Shown: positions 36,885 to 47,624, counted from the stretch's first letter. The stretch is 64,000 bases of DNA from Flavobacterium sp. (GCF_004211145.1 NZ_SEBS01000010.1:1-64000), one strand, 5' to 3'. A program made the numbers and translations. Notes: generated by a model not told the origin, from the letters alone.

Positions 36885-38224
36885 GACAATGCTTTTTTGA
36901 TTTCAGGAACAAGCTCTCCGATGTCGCCCGCTCCGATGGTTACGATCACGTCGGCGTCGGCGGCCATGATCTCATGTACCAATTGTGATTTCGAAACTAA
37001 TTTTTTGTCCGGATTTTCGATTTTCGACAGCAACCATTCGCTCGTTATTCCTTCCATCGGAAGTTCTCTTGCGGGATAAATATCGAGCAACAAAATCTCG
37101 TCGAATTGCGACAGGCTTTTCGCGAAATCATCGGCGAAATCCTTAGTCCGGCTGAACAAATGCGGCTGAAATGCAGCGACTACTTTTTTGCCCGGATACA
37201 ATTCGCGAACGGCTTGATGTACGGCATTGATCTCGGTCGGATGATGCGCGTAATCATCAATGTAAACGCGGCTCGGCGTCTTTATCTGATACGAAAATCT
37301 TCGTTTGATTCCTTTGAACGACACGAGTGCTTTTTTGATCTTGTCGGCCGAAACTCCGAACGTTCTCGCCATCGCCAAAGCCATGAGCGCGTTGCTTAAA
37401 TTATGCCAACCGGGAAGCGCGAAACGCACGTCGGGAATTACTTCGTTGGGCGTCTGAACTGAAAAATGATATTCGCCGTCGATGATCCTGATGTCGAACG
37501 CCTTAAAATCCGCGTCCTTGTTCACGGCTACCGTCATGCCTTCGAGCGGCAAACCTTCGGCGATGAACAACATGCCTTTATCCGAAACCTTGTCGGCGAA
37601 TTCGCGGAACGACGCTTCGATCGATGCGCTGTCCCCGTAAATATCCAAATGATCGGCGTCCATTGACGTGATGCACGCGATATCGGGATGCAGATGCAAA
37701 AACGATCGGTCGAATTCATCGGCTTCGACAACAGTCACTTTTGTTCCATTTCCGATTAAATTCGAATCGTAATTCTCCACGATTCCGCCCAAAAACGCCG
37801 TCATTTCAACGCCGCTTTCAAACAGGACATGCCCCAAAATACTCGACGTCGTCGTCTTCCCGTGCGTTCCCGCGACGGCAAAACAGAACGTGTCTTTTGT
37901 AATGATTCCGAGTACTTCGGCCCGCTTTTTCACCGTGTAACCATTTTGAAGGAAGTGCTTCCATTCGGAATGATCTTTCGGGACCGCGGGCGTGATTACG
38001 ACCAATGTGTTTTCGGGCGTAAAATCACTCGGAATAAATTGGATATCGTCTTTATAATGAACGTGAATCCCTTTCTGCTCCAAAACGTAGGTCAGCTCCG
38101 TCGGCGTTTTATCGTAGCCGACGACGTTCTTGCCCGAGTATTTGAAATACCGTGCGAGAGCGCTCATGCCGATGCCGCCGATGCCGATGAAATAGACGTT
38201 ATGGATTTGGTTTAAATTGGACAC
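36881..38224 (-). CDS. murC: UDP-N-acetylmuramate--L-alanine ligase
   Basis: MurC adds L-alanine to UDP-MurNAc, the first step of stem peptide synthesis. The 447-residue product has the N-terminal nucleotide fold (VYFIGIGGIGMSALA, 10-24), the ATP-binding P-loop AGTHGKTTTSS (about 114-124), the EADEFDRSFL segment and the YDDYAHHPTE-type motif (here IDDYAHHPTEI). It is translationally coupled to ftsQ downstream. It is separated from murG by a 330-base repeat-filled gap. Confidence 0.97.
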   Translation of the reverse strand: MSNLNQIHNVYFIGIGGIGMSALARYFKYSGKNVVGYDKTPTELTYVLEQKGIHVHYKDDIQFIPSDFTPENTLVVITPAVPKDHSEWKHFLQNGYTVKKRAEVLGIITKDTFCFAVAGTHGKTTTSSILGHVLFESGVEMTAFLGGIVENYDSNLIGNGTKVTVVEADEFDRSFLHLHPDIACITSMDADHLDIYGDSASIEASFREFADKVSDKGMLFIAEGLPLEGMTVAVNKDADFKAFDIRIIDGEYHFSVQTPNEVIPDVRFALPGWHNLSNALMALAMARTFGVSADKIKKALVSFKGIKRRFSYQIKTPSRVYIDDYAHHPTEINAVHQAVRELYPGKKVVAAFQPHLFSRTKDFADDFAKSLSQFDEILLLDIYPARELPMEGITSEWLLSKIENPDKKLVSKSQLVHEIMAADADVIVTIGAGDIGELVPEIKKALS

Positions 38225-38556
38225 GCTTCGCTTTGGATTTTTAGAGACGCTGCGCTTTGGACACGCTGCGCTTTTGATTCGTTTATATTTTTGACGAAAG
38301 ACGAAAGACCAATGACAAAGGACTTTTGTGCTATCGCTGATTTTTAGACGAAAGACGAAAGACTAATGACGAAGGACTTTCGCTCTATCGCTGATTTCCG
38401 TTTTCGTTATATATTCATTTTTTCTCCGATTCTGTTTTTCTTACATTGTACTGAAGATAAATTTTCTTTTTTTTCGACTCGCTTTTCCTTCGTCCTTCGT
38501 CATTTGTCATTCGTCATTCGTCATTCGTCATTCGTCTTTCGTCATTCGTCATTCGT
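38225..38556. repeat. Repeat-filled gap between murG and murC
   Basis: Next to murC three units of the type GACACGCTGCGCTTT lie at about 38221-38276. Two copies of a 54-base unit starting GACGAAAGACGAAAGAC follow at 38293 and 38347. On the murG side (about 38490-38560) about nine 7-base units of the type TCATTCG form the inverted arm. The core of about 100 bases is A/T-rich. No gene is supported. Confidence 0.7.
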
Positions 38557-39648
38557 CTATCTCAACAACTTTACTATCTCTTCAACAATATCCTTAGTAG
38601 CATTCTCCTTCGCGAGTTTCCCGATATTATCCCCGAGTTTTCGCTGCAGTTCCTCATCGGTCAACAAATTATTGAACGTCTTTTCAAATTGCGTATCGAG
38701 TTCGACTTCCTTCATCAAAATCGCGCCTTCCTTGTCGACGATGGCTTTCGCGTTCTTCGTCTGATGGTCTTCGGCCACATTTGGCGATGGAATGAAGATC
38801 ACGGGTTTTCCGACCAAACACAACTCTGAAACCGACGATGCGCCTGCTCTTGAAATCACGATGTCGGCCGCCGCGTATACCAAATCCATTCGGTCGATGA
38901 ACGCTAGGACCTGAACGTTTTGCTTGTCGTCGTAATGTTTGTATTCGTCGTGATACAACTTCCCGCATTGCCAGATGACCTGAACGTTTTGGGCCGAAAA
39001 ATTCACGAGTTGTGACGCGATCAATTGGTTGATTCTCCTCGCGCCGAGACTTCCGCCGAGAACGAGCACGGTTTTCTTCTCAGCGTTCAGATTGAAATAT
39101 TCTCTCGCTTCTTTTTTCTTGCCTTTGAGGTCGATCAGATCCTGACGTACCGGATTTCCGGTGAGCACAATTTTATTCTTCGGAAAGAATCGGTCGAGGT
39201 TTTCATACGCGACACAAATCTTGGCGGCTTTCTTCGACAACATCTTGTTCGTGATGCCGGGATAGGAATTCTGCTCCTGAATCAATGTCGGAACGCCTGC
39301 GAAACCTGCAACCTGCAACAACGGCCCGCTTGCGAAACCGCCTGTTCCGATCGCGACATCGGGTTTAAATTCACCGATGATCGTCCTGGCGCGCAACAGA
39401 CTCGATATCAATTTCACGGGAAACATCGTGTTGTCAAGCGTCAATCTTCGCTGCAAACCTGCGATCCATAAACCTTTGATCTTGTATCCGGCTTGCGGCA
39501 CTTTTTGCATTTCCATTTTATCCTGTGCGCCGACGAACAAAAACTCGGCATCGGGAAAACGGTTCTTTAATTCATTGGCGATTGCGATGGCTGGGTAAAT
39601 GTGCCCGCCGGTTCCGCCTCCGCTTAGTATGAATCTTGGTTTGTTCAA
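38557..39648 (-). CDS. murG: UDP-GlcNAc:lipid I GlcNAc transferase MurG
   Basis: MurG makes lipid II from lipid I on the inner face of the membrane. The 363-residue GT-B enzyme has the N-terminal glycine loop [12 protein letters not shown] (9-20), the second loop [10 protein letters not shown] (about 198-207) and the UDP-GlcNAc segment [12 protein letters not shown] (about 268-279). It is complete. Both sides are occupied by low-complexity repeat arrays, unlike the tightly packed genes in the rest of the cluster. Confidence 0.97.
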   Translation of the reverse strand: MNKPRFILSGGGTGGHIYPAIAIANELKNRFPDAEFLFVGAQDKMEMQKVPQAGYKIKGLWIAGLQRRLTLDNTMFPVKLISSLLRARTIIGEFKPDVAIGTGGFASGPLLQVAGFAGVPTLIQEQNSYPGITNKMLSKKAAKICVAYENLDRFFPKNKIVLTGNPVRQDLIDLKGKKKEAREYFNLNAEKKTVLVLGGSLGARRINQLIASQLVNFSAQNVQVIWQCGKLYHDEYKHYDDKQNVQVLAFIDRMDLVYAAADIVISRAGASSVSELCLVGKPVIFIPSPNVAEDHQTKNAKAIVDKEGAILMKEVELDTQFEKTFNNLLTDEELQRKLGDNIGKLAKENATKDIVEEIVKLLR

Positions 39649-39662
39649 TTTTTTATTTTTTA

Positions 39663-40075
39663 GACGAATGACGAAAGACTAATGTCGCAGGACTTTTGAG
39701 CTTTCGCTGATTTTCGTTTTGTGCTGTTATTTTGTTATTTCTCCGATTTTGGTTGTTCAACATGTATGAAAACTATTTTTTGACGAATGACGAAAGACTA
39801 ATGCCGAAGGACTTTTGAGCTTTCGCTGATTTTAGTTTTGTGCTGTTATTTGTTCTTTCTCAGATTTTCGTTTCTCGGTTTATCCGGAAACTTTTTTGAC
39901 GAATGACGAAAGACTAATGTCACAGGACTTTCGCGCTTCCTCTGATTTTCGTTTTATGCTGTTTTTGTTTTTTCTCCGATTTTAGTTTTGCAACCTTTCC
40001 AAAAATCGATTTTCACTCATTTATCGATTCGTCAGTCCTTTGTCATTCGTCGTTCGTCTTTCATCTTTCGGCTTT
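39663..40075. repeat. Tandem and inverted repeats between ftsW and murG
   Basis: Three imperfect copies of a 116-119-base unit start with GACGAATGACGAAAGACTAA at 39663, 39782 and 39898. Each holds TTTCGCTGATTTTCGTTTT-like sequence. At the far side (about 40030-40075) the complement (GTCATTCGTCGTTCGTCTTTC) forms an inverted arm. The arms have the same unit family as the gap at 38225-38556. No gene is supported. Confidence 0.75.
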
Positions 40076-40078
40076 CAT

Positions 40079-41419
40079 CTATTTACCCCGAACCGCATCC
40101 ATCGGATTACTCGTCTCATCCTCTATCGAAAAATCAACCCCGCTCAAAATCGCGGCTTCTCGTTGTTTCAATTCCACTTCAGCGGCTTCTTCACGTTCGA
40201 TTTGTTGGTCGATCATTCGGCGCAATGCTTCTTCTCGTTTTTCCTTGTCGGCTTTTTCAGCTTCGATTTCCTCGTCTTTCTTGGTTACTCCGATGATGAT
40301 GCCGAGCGAAATACACGTCATCCAAATCGATGAACCGCCGCTCGAAATCAGCGGCAGCGTCTGGCCCGTTACGGGAAGTAAGTTCACGGCGACCGCCATG
40401 TTGATCATCGCCTGGAACACGATCGGAAATCCTAACCCGACGACCGTCAATTTCCCGAACGTCGAATTGGCTTTGTGGGCCGCGACGATGAATCGGAAAA
40501 ACAACAATAAATACAAAATCAGAACGCCCAATCCGCCGATCAATCCCCATTCTTCGACGATGATCGCGTAAATGAAATCGGACGACGACTGCGGCAAAAA
40601 GTTCTTCTGCACGCTTTTTCCGGGACCTAATCCGTAGACGCCGCCCGTCGCGATTGCGGTCTTGGCGAGATCGGTTTGGTAGTGTTCGTCACTTGTATCT
40701 TTGTCTTCTTTGCGTTCTCCGAAACTCTCGATACGCTTTTCCCACGTGTGGACGCGGTTGAAAAATTTCGCTTCGGGAAATGCTTTCGCGAGCAATACGA
40801 ACAACACCAACGCCGCGATTCCCGCTCCGACGATAATCCCGATATACCGCAACGGGTATTGCCCTATGAACACCAGCATGATCACCATCACGAACATCAA
40901 TGCCGCCGTCGAAAAGTTCGCGGGCAACACCAATCCGATCGTGATGAAAACAGGCGTCCACAATTCCAACAGCGATTGCTTGAACGTGAGCGGCGCTTCG
41001 CGTTTCTTCGACAGATAGCGCGCCACGAAAACCATCAATACCAATGAAGCCAAAGTCGAAGTCTGGAATCCGATGCCGATGAACGGGATCTGTATCCAGC
41101 GCGACGCATTCGCACCCGCGATCACGGTTCCTTTCACCAACGTATAACCGAGCAACAGCCAAACGATCGGCATCGCCATCATCGACAAACCTTTGAAATA
41201 ATGATACGGCACCTTATGCACCCAATAAATCATGCAGAACCCGATGAAAATGTGCGCCAAATGCTTGAGCAAAAAGCTCAGCGTATTTCCCGTTCCCGAA
41301 CCGATGTACGCCAAATTCGAACTCGCGCTGAATACGGGCATAAACGAGAATAGCGCCAGCAGGGCTACGAAGGCCCAGATGACTTTATCTCCTTTTAGGT
41401 TGTATAACAGCTGTTTCAT
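40079..41419 (-). CDS. ftsW: Peptidoglycan polymerase FtsW (SEDS family)
   Basis: FtsW polymerises lipid II at the septum together with FtsI. The 446-residue product has about ten membrane segments and the SEDS motifs, including GLGPGKSVQKNFLPQSSSDFIYAIIVEEWG (about 230-259; shown in part here: GPGKSVQKNFLPQSSSDF) and the PVTGQTLPLISSGGSS run (about 350-365). A charged cytoplasmic tail of about 65 residues follows. Repeats lie on both sides of the gene. Confidence 0.95.
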   Translation of the reverse strand: MKQLLYNLKGDKVIWAFVALLALFSFMPVFSASSNLAYIGSGTGNTLSFLLKHLAHIFIGFCMIYWVHKVPYHYFKGLSMMAMPIVWLLLGYTLVKGTVIAGANASRWIQIPFIGIGFQTSTLASLVLMVFVARYLSKKREAPLTFKQSLLELWTPVFITIGLVLPANFSTAALMFVMVIMLVFIGQYPLRYIGIIVGAGIAALVLFVLLAKAFPEAKFFNRVHTWEKRIESFGERKEDKDTSDEHYQTDLAKTAIATGGVYGLGPGKSVQKNFLPQSSSDFIYAIIVEEWGLIGGLGVLILYLLLFFRFIVAAHKANSTFGKLTVVGLGFPIVFQAMINMAVAVNLLPVTGQTLPLISSGGSSIWMTCISLGIIIGVTKKDEEIEAEKADKEKREEALRRMIDQQIEREEAAEVELKQREAAILSGVDFSIEDETSNPMDAVRGK

Positions 41420-41423
41420 TTAT

Positions 41424-41531
41424 TGTTGATTCGTTGATTTGTTGATTTGTTGATTTGAGTTATTGTCTTCCGTTGGCGTTATCGTTATCGAAAACCACTC
41501 AGGCACTCAGGCGCTCAGGTTCTCAGGCACT
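41424..41531. repeat. Two 8-base-unit arrays between murD and ftsW
   Basis: Units of TTGATTTG occur four times at about 41424-41458, directly before the ftsW start. Units of the type CTCAGGCA occur about five times at about 41492-41531, up to the murD stop. The two arrays have unrelated units. Confidence 0.7.
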
Positions 41532-41532
41532 C

Positions 41533-42906
41533 TTAAAGATTCTGAACCGCATTCTTAAACTGCTTCCCTCTATCCTCATAATTTTCAAACAAGTCAAAAC
41601 TCGCGCAAGCCGGTGACAGCAAAACCGCATCGCCTTTTTCAGCGAGGTGAGAAGCCGTACGGACCGCGTCGGTCATGTTGTCGACTTCGACCATCATATC
41701 GACCACGTTCCCGAAGGCATCGATGATTTTCTTATTGTCGACACCAAGGCAAATGATCGACTTTACTTTTTCGCGCACAAGCGGCATCAAATCAGCGTAG
41801 TCGTTTCCTTTATCGACGCCACCCACGATCCAAACCGTAGGCGAAGTCATCGAATCGAGCGCGTAAAATGTCGCGTTGACATTCGTGGCCTTCGAATCGT
41901 TTATGTATTGCACGTTCTGGATCTTCAACACTTTTTCGAGTCGGTGCTCCACGCCCTGGAAATTCGCGAGGCTTTCGCGGATCGTGGCTTTTCGGATCTG
42001 CATGAGCTTGGCGACCGAAGCCGCTGCCATGGCATTCTTGAGATTGTGCTTGCCTTCAAGCGCAATGTCTCCGGTTTCCATGATGAATTCTTCTTCGTTG
42101 ATGTTGATTTCCATTTTGTTTTCGTTTAAGTAGGCGCCTTTTTCGAACTTTTGGGTCAGAGAGAAAGGAATTAATTGTGCTTTTATTTTGTTGTTCTTGA
42201 GCCAGTTCTGAATCGCTTCGTCGTCGGCGTCATAAATCAGGTAATCGTCTTTCGTCTGGTTCATCGTGATGCGGAATTTGGCATCGATGTACTTTTCGTA
42301 TTTGTATTCATATCGGTCCAAATGATCGGGACTGATGTTCGTGATGACCGCGATGTGAGGCGCGTATTTCACGATTCCGTCGAGCTGGAAACTTGAAAGC
42401 TCGAGCACGTAATAATCGTAATTGTCCTCGGCGACCTGCCACGCGAAACTCTTTCCGATGTTTCCCCCGATGCCAACGTTCAGACCGCCGCTTTTCAAAA
42501 GCCAATGCGTCAACATCGTCGTGGTCGTCTTGCCGTTGCTTCCGGTAATCCCGATGGTTTTCCCTTTGGCGTATTTCGACGTGAACTCGATCTCAGAAAT
42601 CACTGGGATTTTCTTCTTGTGCAACTTCTTGACGATGTCGGCCTTGTCGGGAATTCCGGGGCTTTTCATGACGACGTCGGCGTTGAGGATTTTCTCTTCG
42701 GTGTGACCTTCGTCTTCAAATTTTATTTTATTCAGAAGCAGTACTTCCTTGTAATTGTTCTTGATTTTCGATCCGTCCGACACGAAAACCTCATAACCTT
42801 GTTTCTTGCCGAGGATTGCCGTTCCGACGCCGCTTTCGCCTCCGCCTAAAATCACAAGTCTTTTTTGCTCGTGCTTTTTCTCGTCATCGTTCTTTTTCGG
42901 ACTCAT
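41533..42906 (-). CDS. murD: UDP-N-acetylmuramoylalanine--D-glutamate ligase
   Basis: MurD adds D-glutamate to UDP-MurNAc-L-Ala. The 457-residue product has the N-terminal fold (RLVILGGGESGVGTA), the P-loop GITGSNGKTTTTM (about 113-125), the ISPDHLDRY motif and the NDSKATN segment. Its first 15 residues are very charged (KKNDDEKKHEQK) and precede the usual start, so the real start may lie slightly further in, although no other Met is available. It begins 3 bases after mraY ends. Confidence 0.96.
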   Translation of the reverse strand: MSPKKNDDEKKHEQKRLVILGGGESGVGTAILGKKQGYEVFVSDGSKIKNNYKEVLLLNKIKFEDEGHTEEKILNADVVMKSPGIPDKADIVKKLHKKKIPVISEIEFTSKYAKGKTIGITGSNGKTTTTMLTHWLLKSGGLNVGIGGNIGKSFAWQVAEDNYDYYVLELSSFQLDGIVKYAPHIAVITNISPDHLDRYEYKYEKYIDAKFRITMNQTKDDYLIYDADDEAIQNWLKNNKIKAQLIPFSLTQKFEKGAYLNENKMEININEEEFIMETGDIALEGKHNLKNAMAAASVAKLMQIRKATIRESLANFQGVEHRLEKVLKIQNVQYINDSKATNVNATFYALDSMTSPTVWIVGGVDKGNDYADLMPLVREKVKSIICLGVDNKKIIDAFGNVVDMMVEVDNMTDAVRTASHLAEKGDAVLLSPACASFDLFENYEDRGKQFKNAVQNL

Positions 42907-42909
42907 CGA

Positions 42910-44145
42910 CTATCGGAGTTTTAGCGTTACGATCGCCAAAATGGCCAGCAAGATTCCCGTGATCCAGAACCGCGTCACGATCTTGCTTTCGTGGTAGCCT
43001 TTCTTTTGATAGTGATGATGAAGTGGCGACATGAGGAAAATCCGTCGGCCTTCGCCATATCGTTTCTTCGTCCACTTGAAATAACTTACCTGAAGCACGA
43101 CCGAGAAATTCTCGACGAGGAAAATCCCGCAGATCAATGGAATCATCAATTCTTTTCGAACCGCAATCGCCAAAACCGCGATGATTCCGCCGATCGTCAA
43201 ACTTCCCGTGTCGCCCATGAATACGGCCGCGGGATACGAATTGTACCACAGGAACCCGATGAGCGCACCCACGAAAGCCGCGATATAAACCGTCATTTCG
43301 CCCGAATTCGGGATGTACATGATATTGAGGTAATTCGAGAAAATGATATTTCCCGATACGAACGTGAAAATCCCGAGTGCGAGTACCGATATCGCCGATG
43401 TTCCCGCTGCGAGCCCGTCGATGCCGTCGGTCAAATTCGCGCCGTTCGATACCGCCGTGATGATGAAAATCACGATCGGAATGAAAACGAGCCATGCCCA
43501 ATTTTGGTAGCCTTCGCCCGTCCAGGCGAGCAATTCGGCGTAATCCATTTCGTTGTTCTTGAAAAACGGAATCGTCGTCGTTGTTGATTTTTCTTCGACA
43601 GGCGCCGGATATACGCGTGTTTCCGTCGGATTTTGGGTCGCGAAAACATTCGTGAACTGCGTATCGGTGCGAACCGTAACTCCCGGATCGAAATACAAGA
43701 CCGAACCTACGATCAAGCCTAAGCCGACTTGTCCGATAACCTTGAAAATGCCTTTCAAGCCTTGTTTGTCTTTCTTAAAGATTTTTATGTAATCGTCGAT
43801 GAATCCGATGGTTCCCATCCAAAGCGTCGTCACGATAAGCAACACGATATAAATGTTGTTGAGTTTGGCGAGCAACAAAACCGGGATCAACGTCGCGATG
43901 ATGATGATCAATCCTCCCATCGTCGGCGTTCCGGCTTTTTGAGTCTGGCCTTCAAGCCCGAGCTCACGAACGGTTTCGCCTACTTGTTGGTTGCGCAAAA
44001 AGTTGATGATCTTTTTACCGTATATCGTCGAGATGAGCAACGACAACAATACCGCAAGCCCCGATCGGAACGTGATATACTGGAAAACGCCCGTGCCCGG
44101 AACGTTCATGTGTTTGTCTAAATATTCGAATAAGTAGTACAGCAT
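42910..44145 (-). CDS. mraY: Phospho-MurNAc-pentapeptide transferase MraY
   Basis: MraY moves phospho-MurNAc-pentapeptide to undecaprenyl phosphate to make lipid I. The 411-residue protein has ten membrane segments and the family motifs PTMGGL (about 74-79), [16 protein letters not shown] with the Asp pair, the GDTGSL loop, and the HHHYQKKG histidine motif near residue 376. It is longer than E. coli MraY (360) through a loop of about 50 residues near residue 165-215, a feature of Bacteroidota. It begins 3 bases after murE ends. Confidence 0.97.
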   Translation of the reverse strand: MLYYLFEYLDKHMNVPGTGVFQYITFRSGLAVLLSLLISTIYGKKIINFLRNQQVGETVRELGLEGQTQKAGTPTMGGLIIIIATLIPVLLLAKLNNIYIVLLIVTTLWMGTIGFIDDYIKIFKKDKQGLKGIFKVIGQVGLGLIVGSVLYFDPGVTVRTDTQFTNVFATQNPTETRVYPAPVEEKSTTTTIPFFKNNEMDYAELLAWTGEGYQNWAWLVFIPIVIFIITAVSNGANLTDGIDGLAAGTSAISVLALGIFTFVSGNIIFSNYLNIMYIPNSGEMTVYIAAFVGALIGFLWYNSYPAAVFMGDTGSLTIGGIIAVLAIAVRKELMIPLICGIFLVENFSVVLQVSYFKWTKKRYGEGRRIFLMSPLHHHYQKKGYHESKIVTRFWITGILLAILAIVTLKLR

Positions 44146-44148
44146 CGC

Positions 44149-45615
44149 TTATTTATTGAGTTGTTCCAACAGTTCTTTTACGGTCGCCATATCGTCGAAA
44201 TCGTAGCGCACGCCTTTGATTTCCTGATACGTTTCATGTCCTTTCCCTGCAATCAGGATGATATCTTTTGGACCTGCGAGTTGACACGCGAGCTTGATGG
44301 CTTGCTTCCTGTCGGTCATCGCGACGGTTTTCTTGTAATGTTGCGGTTGCACGCCTTTCTCCATTTCACTGATGATCATGTCGGGATCTTCGCTGCGCGG
44401 ATTGTCACTCGTCAAAATCACTTTGTCGCTCATGCTCGTGGCGATGTTTGCCATGATCGGACGCTTCGTCTTATCGCGATCGCCGCCACAGCCCACGACC
44501 GTGATGAGTTGTTCGTTTTTGGTACGGATGTCGTTTATCGTCTTGAGCACGTTTTCCAAAGCGTCGGGCGTGTGCGCGTAATCGACGATGGCCGTGATCT
44601 GCATGTCGTCCGAAACGATGAACTGGAATCGGCCCGAAACACTTTCAACTTCCGACAGCAACCTCAAAACTTCGAGCTCTTCCAAACCGAGATTGACCGC
44701 GGTTCCGTAAATCGCAAGCAAATTATACGCGTTGAATGTCCCGATAAGTCGCACCCAAACCTCGCTTTCGTTGATCTTGAGCAACAAACCCGACAATTGG
44801 TTTTCGAGGATCTGCGCGCGATAATCGGCGTATGTCCGTAGCGCGTACGTCAATTTTTTCGCGATCGTATTCTGCAACATGACCAGACCGTTCTTGTCGT
44901 CGATGTTCGTAAGCGCGAACGCATTGCGCGGCAAATTGTCGAAAAACGCTTTTTTCACGTCTCGGTATTCGGCGAACGTATCGTGGTAATCCAAATGGTC
45001 GTGCGACAGATTCGTGAAAACGCCGCCCGCGAATTGCAGACCTTCGGTGCGTTTTTGATGGATCCCGTGCGATGAAACTTCCATGAAACAGAAGTCAACG
45101 CCCGCATCGACCATTTCACGCAGGTATTTATTGATCGTGAGCGAATCCGGCGTCGTGTGCGTCGCTTTGTATTCGATTTCATCTACAAGGATTTTCACGG
45201 TCGAAATCAATCCCGCCTTGAAACCTGCTTTCTTGAAAAGTTGGTACAGCAAAGACGCGATCGTGGTTTTCCCGTTCGTGCCCGTGATGCCCACGAGTTT
45301 CAGGTTGTGCGACGGATCGCCGTAGAAATTCGCCGCCATAAACGCGAGCGCTTTGTTCGTATCCTTGACTTGTATGTACGTGATGCCGTTTACGATCACA
45401 TCGGGAAACGAATCGCAAACGATGGCCGTCGCACCTTGGTTGATCGCCTTTTCAATGAAATCATGACCGTTTGAAACCGAACCGCGGATCGCAACGAAAA
45501 CGTCGTCCTCGCCAATGTTGCGTGAATCGAAATCGATGTTGCGCACTGCGATTTCGGTCGAACCTTTCACGGCTTCGATCGACACTTTGTACAATAAATC
45601 TTTTAACTGCGTCAT
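44149..45615 (-). CDS. murE: UDP-MurNAc-tripeptide synthetase MurE (meso-DAP type)
   Basis: MurE adds the third residue of the stem peptide. The 488-residue product has the P-loop GITGTNGKTTIAS (about 109-121) and the motif SDNPRSEDP (about 403-411). DNPR selects meso-diaminopimelate over lysine, so the peptidoglycan is probably the meso-DAP type. The TTPDSL substrate motif is also present. It overlaps the ftsI stop by 4 bases. Confidence 0.97.
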   Translation of the reverse strand: MTQLKDLLYKVSIEAVKGSTEIAVRNIDFDSRNIGEDDVFVAIRGSVSNGHDFIEKAINQGATAIVCDSFPDVIVNGITYIQVKDTNKALAFMAANFYGDPSHNLKLVGITGTNGKTTIASLLYQLFKKAGFKAGLISTVKILVDEIEYKATHTTPDSLTINKYLREMVDAGVDFCFMEVSSHGIHQKRTEGLQFAGGVFTNLSHDHLDYHDTFAEYRDVKKAFFDNLPRNAFALTNIDDKNGLVMLQNTIAKKLTYALRTYADYRAQILENQLSGLLLKINESEVWVRLIGTFNAYNLLAIYGTAVNLGLEELEVLRLLSEVESVSGRFQFIVSDDMQITAIVDYAHTPDALENVLKTINDIRTKNEQLITVVGCGGDRDKTKRPIMANIATSMSDKVILTSDNPRSEDPDMIISEMEKGVQPQHYKKTVAMTDRKQAIKLACQLAGPKDIILIAGKGHETYQEIKGVRYDFDDMATVKELLEQLNK

Positions 45616-47624
45616 GATAATTCAAGGATAATCACGTCGTTCTCACCGAAATTCTGTCCCGGCTCGATCGATTGTTTTTTCACTTTCCCTACTCCGGTTA
45701 CTTTTACTTTCACACCAAGATTTCCTAGAAGCGCGACGGCATCCATTCCAGACATTCCTTTCACGTTCGGGATGGTTTTGGCTTTCGTGTTCTGCGTTTT
45801 CGTGTAGTAATCGTTGAAGTTGGCTTCCTGTACTTTGTTCTTGCGTTCGATGTTCCTGATCTCGTTCGTCGAAGGCGCGTCGGTGAAAATTTTCTGGGCG
45901 ATGCGCTTGAACACAGGTCCGGCGACATCGGCACCGTAATAATTGTTCTTCGATGTATTCGGTTCATGGACGACGACGATCACAGAATACTTTGGATCAT
46001 TCGCCGGAAAATAACCCACGAATGACGACACGTAATGTTTGTTCGTGCCATCGTTCTTGTTGTAATTGGCCGCGGCCGTTCCCGTTTTTCCCGCCATCGG
46101 GAAACTCTTGGAGTACAACTTTTTAGCCGTTCCTCTTTTGACGACGTTCTCGAGGCAGGCTTGAAGTTTCTTGGTCGTTTCGTCCGAACAGATTTTCGGG
46201 TTGATTACCTTCTTGTCGAATTTCTTGATCGTCTTGTTCCACTCTCGGATCTCTGAAATGAACTGCGGCTTGACCATTTCCCCATTGTTCGCCACGGCGT
46301 TGTAATATGTCAGGGTTTGCAATGGCGTGATTGCGACACCGTAACCGAACGCCATCCAAGGCATCGCGATCGCGCTCCAGTTTTTGCCGCCTTTGTGCGG
46401 AATGAACGGCGTTCCTTCGCCCTCGAAAGGCAATCCAAGTTTTTTGTTGAGTCCGAACGCATCGAGATGATCCACGAATTGCATCGGATTGTCTTTGTAG
46501 GCATTGTAGACCGCCTGTACCAAAACCGTATTCGACGATTGTTCGAAACCGCGCCCGAGTGAGATTTTTCCGTAACCGCCTTCGTGAGAATCGCGGACGT
46601 GCTTGCCTCTGATCGTGAAATCACCGCCGCGGCTGTCGTAGATGTCTGACGTATCGGCTTTCTTGTCTTCGAAAAGCGCCATCAGATCGGCGAGTTTGTA
46701 CGTCGATCCCGGTTCGTGCGCCTCAGAAACTGCATAATTCACGCGTTCGTAATAGGTGCTGTCTTCTTTCTTGTTCCGACCGAGGTTCGCGATCGCCTTC
46801 ACGTATCCGGTTTTCGTTTCCATGACGACGACGCAACCGTGATCGGCATCGTATTCCTGCAATTGTTTGAGAAGCGCGTGGTGCGCGATGTCCTGGATGT
46901 AGACGTCGATCGTTGAAATGATGTCGTAACCGTCCTGGGGATCGACTTCATTCACGTCGCGGATCGGCTTCCATTGGCCTTTCGCGATTTTCTGCTTGAG
47001 GATACGACCGTCTTTGCCGTTCAGATATTTGCGATACGCCCATTCGATGCCTTTGCCGTCGGGTTTTCCGTCAGGTCGCATCACGTCATAACCGATCGTG
47101 CGTTTTGCAATCATACCGATCGGATGTTCGCGAATCGTGTATTGCTCGGTGATGATGCCGCCTTTGAACGCGCCTTTCTTGAAAAGCGGAAACGATTTGA
47201 TGCGCATATATTCGGTGAAACTCAAATTCTTCGCGATCAGGTAATAGCGGCTTTTCGTATTGCGCGCCTTTGTCAATCCCGCGAGGTAATAGCTTTTTGG
47301 TTGTCCGAGCAGAACCGACAACGAATCGGCGAGACCGTCTACGTTCGCCTTAAAATCTTCCTGTTTCGGAGCGACCGCATCGAAGCGGATGTCGTAGTTC
47401 GGGATCGAAGTAGCGAGCAGACTTCCGTCGGCCGAATAAATATTTCCTTTGTTGGCCGGAATGACGAAATCCTTGACCGTGCGCTCTTTCGCCAATTTCC
47501 GATAATACGCGCCCTCGACCCATTGGATGTTGGTGAGTTTTATCGAAATAGCGACCGCCATCACGAAAATCGCGAAGGCGAACAAGTAGATTCGGTAAGA
47601 GATATTTTTTTCGTCTACTGCCAT
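45612..47624 (-). CDS. ftsI: Septal transpeptidase FtsI (PBP3) with PASTA domain
   Basis: FtsI cross-links septal peptidoglycan with FtsW. The 670-residue product has one N-terminal membrane segment (IYLFAFAIFVMAVAISIKL, about 12-30), a dimerisation region, and a penicillin-binding transpeptidase domain with SxxK as STYK (about 310), SxN as SSN (about 368) and KTG in AGKTGTAA (about 500). A single C-terminal PASTA domain (IPNVKGMSGMDAVALLGNLG) closes it. It overlaps ftsL by 10 bases and murE by 4. Confidence 0.96.
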   Translation of the reverse strand: MAVDEKNISYRIYLFAFAIFVMAVAISIKLTNIQWVEGAYYRKLAKERTVKDFVIPANKGNIYSADGSLLATSIPNYDIRFDAVAPKQEDFKANVDGLADSLSVLLGQPKSYYLAGLTKARNTKSRYYLIAKNLSFTEYMRIKSFPLFKKGAFKGGIITEQYTIREHPIGMIAKRTIGYDVMRPDGKPDGKGIEWAYRKYLNGKDGRILKQKIAKGQWKPIRDVNEVDPQDGYDIISTIDVYIQDIAHHALLKQLQEYDADHGCVVVMETKTGYVKAIANLGRNKKEDSTYYERVNYAVSEAHEPGSTYKLADLMALFEDKKADTSDIYDSRGGDFTIRGKHVRDSHEGGYGKISLGRGFEQSSNTVLVQAVYNAYKDNPMQFVDHLDAFGLNKKLGLPFEGEGTPFIPHKGGKNWSAIAMPWMAFGYGVAITPLQTLTYYNAVANNGEMVKPQFISEIREWNKTIKKFDKKVINPKICSDETTKKLQACLENVVKRGTAKKLYSKSFPMAGKTGTAAANYNKNDGTNKHYVSSFVGYFPANDPKYSVIVVVHEPNTSKNNYYGADVAGPVFKRIAQKIFTDAPSTNEIRNIERKNKVQEANFNDYYTKTQNTKAKTIPNVKGMSGMDAVALLGNLGVKVKVTGVGKVKKQSIEPGQNFGENDVIILELS

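Noticed and set aside
38225..40075. CRISPR-like array in the dcw gaps
   Set aside because: Repeats are degenerate and contiguous, units are 7 or about 117 bases, and no unique spacers of constant length occur. No cas gene is in the window.
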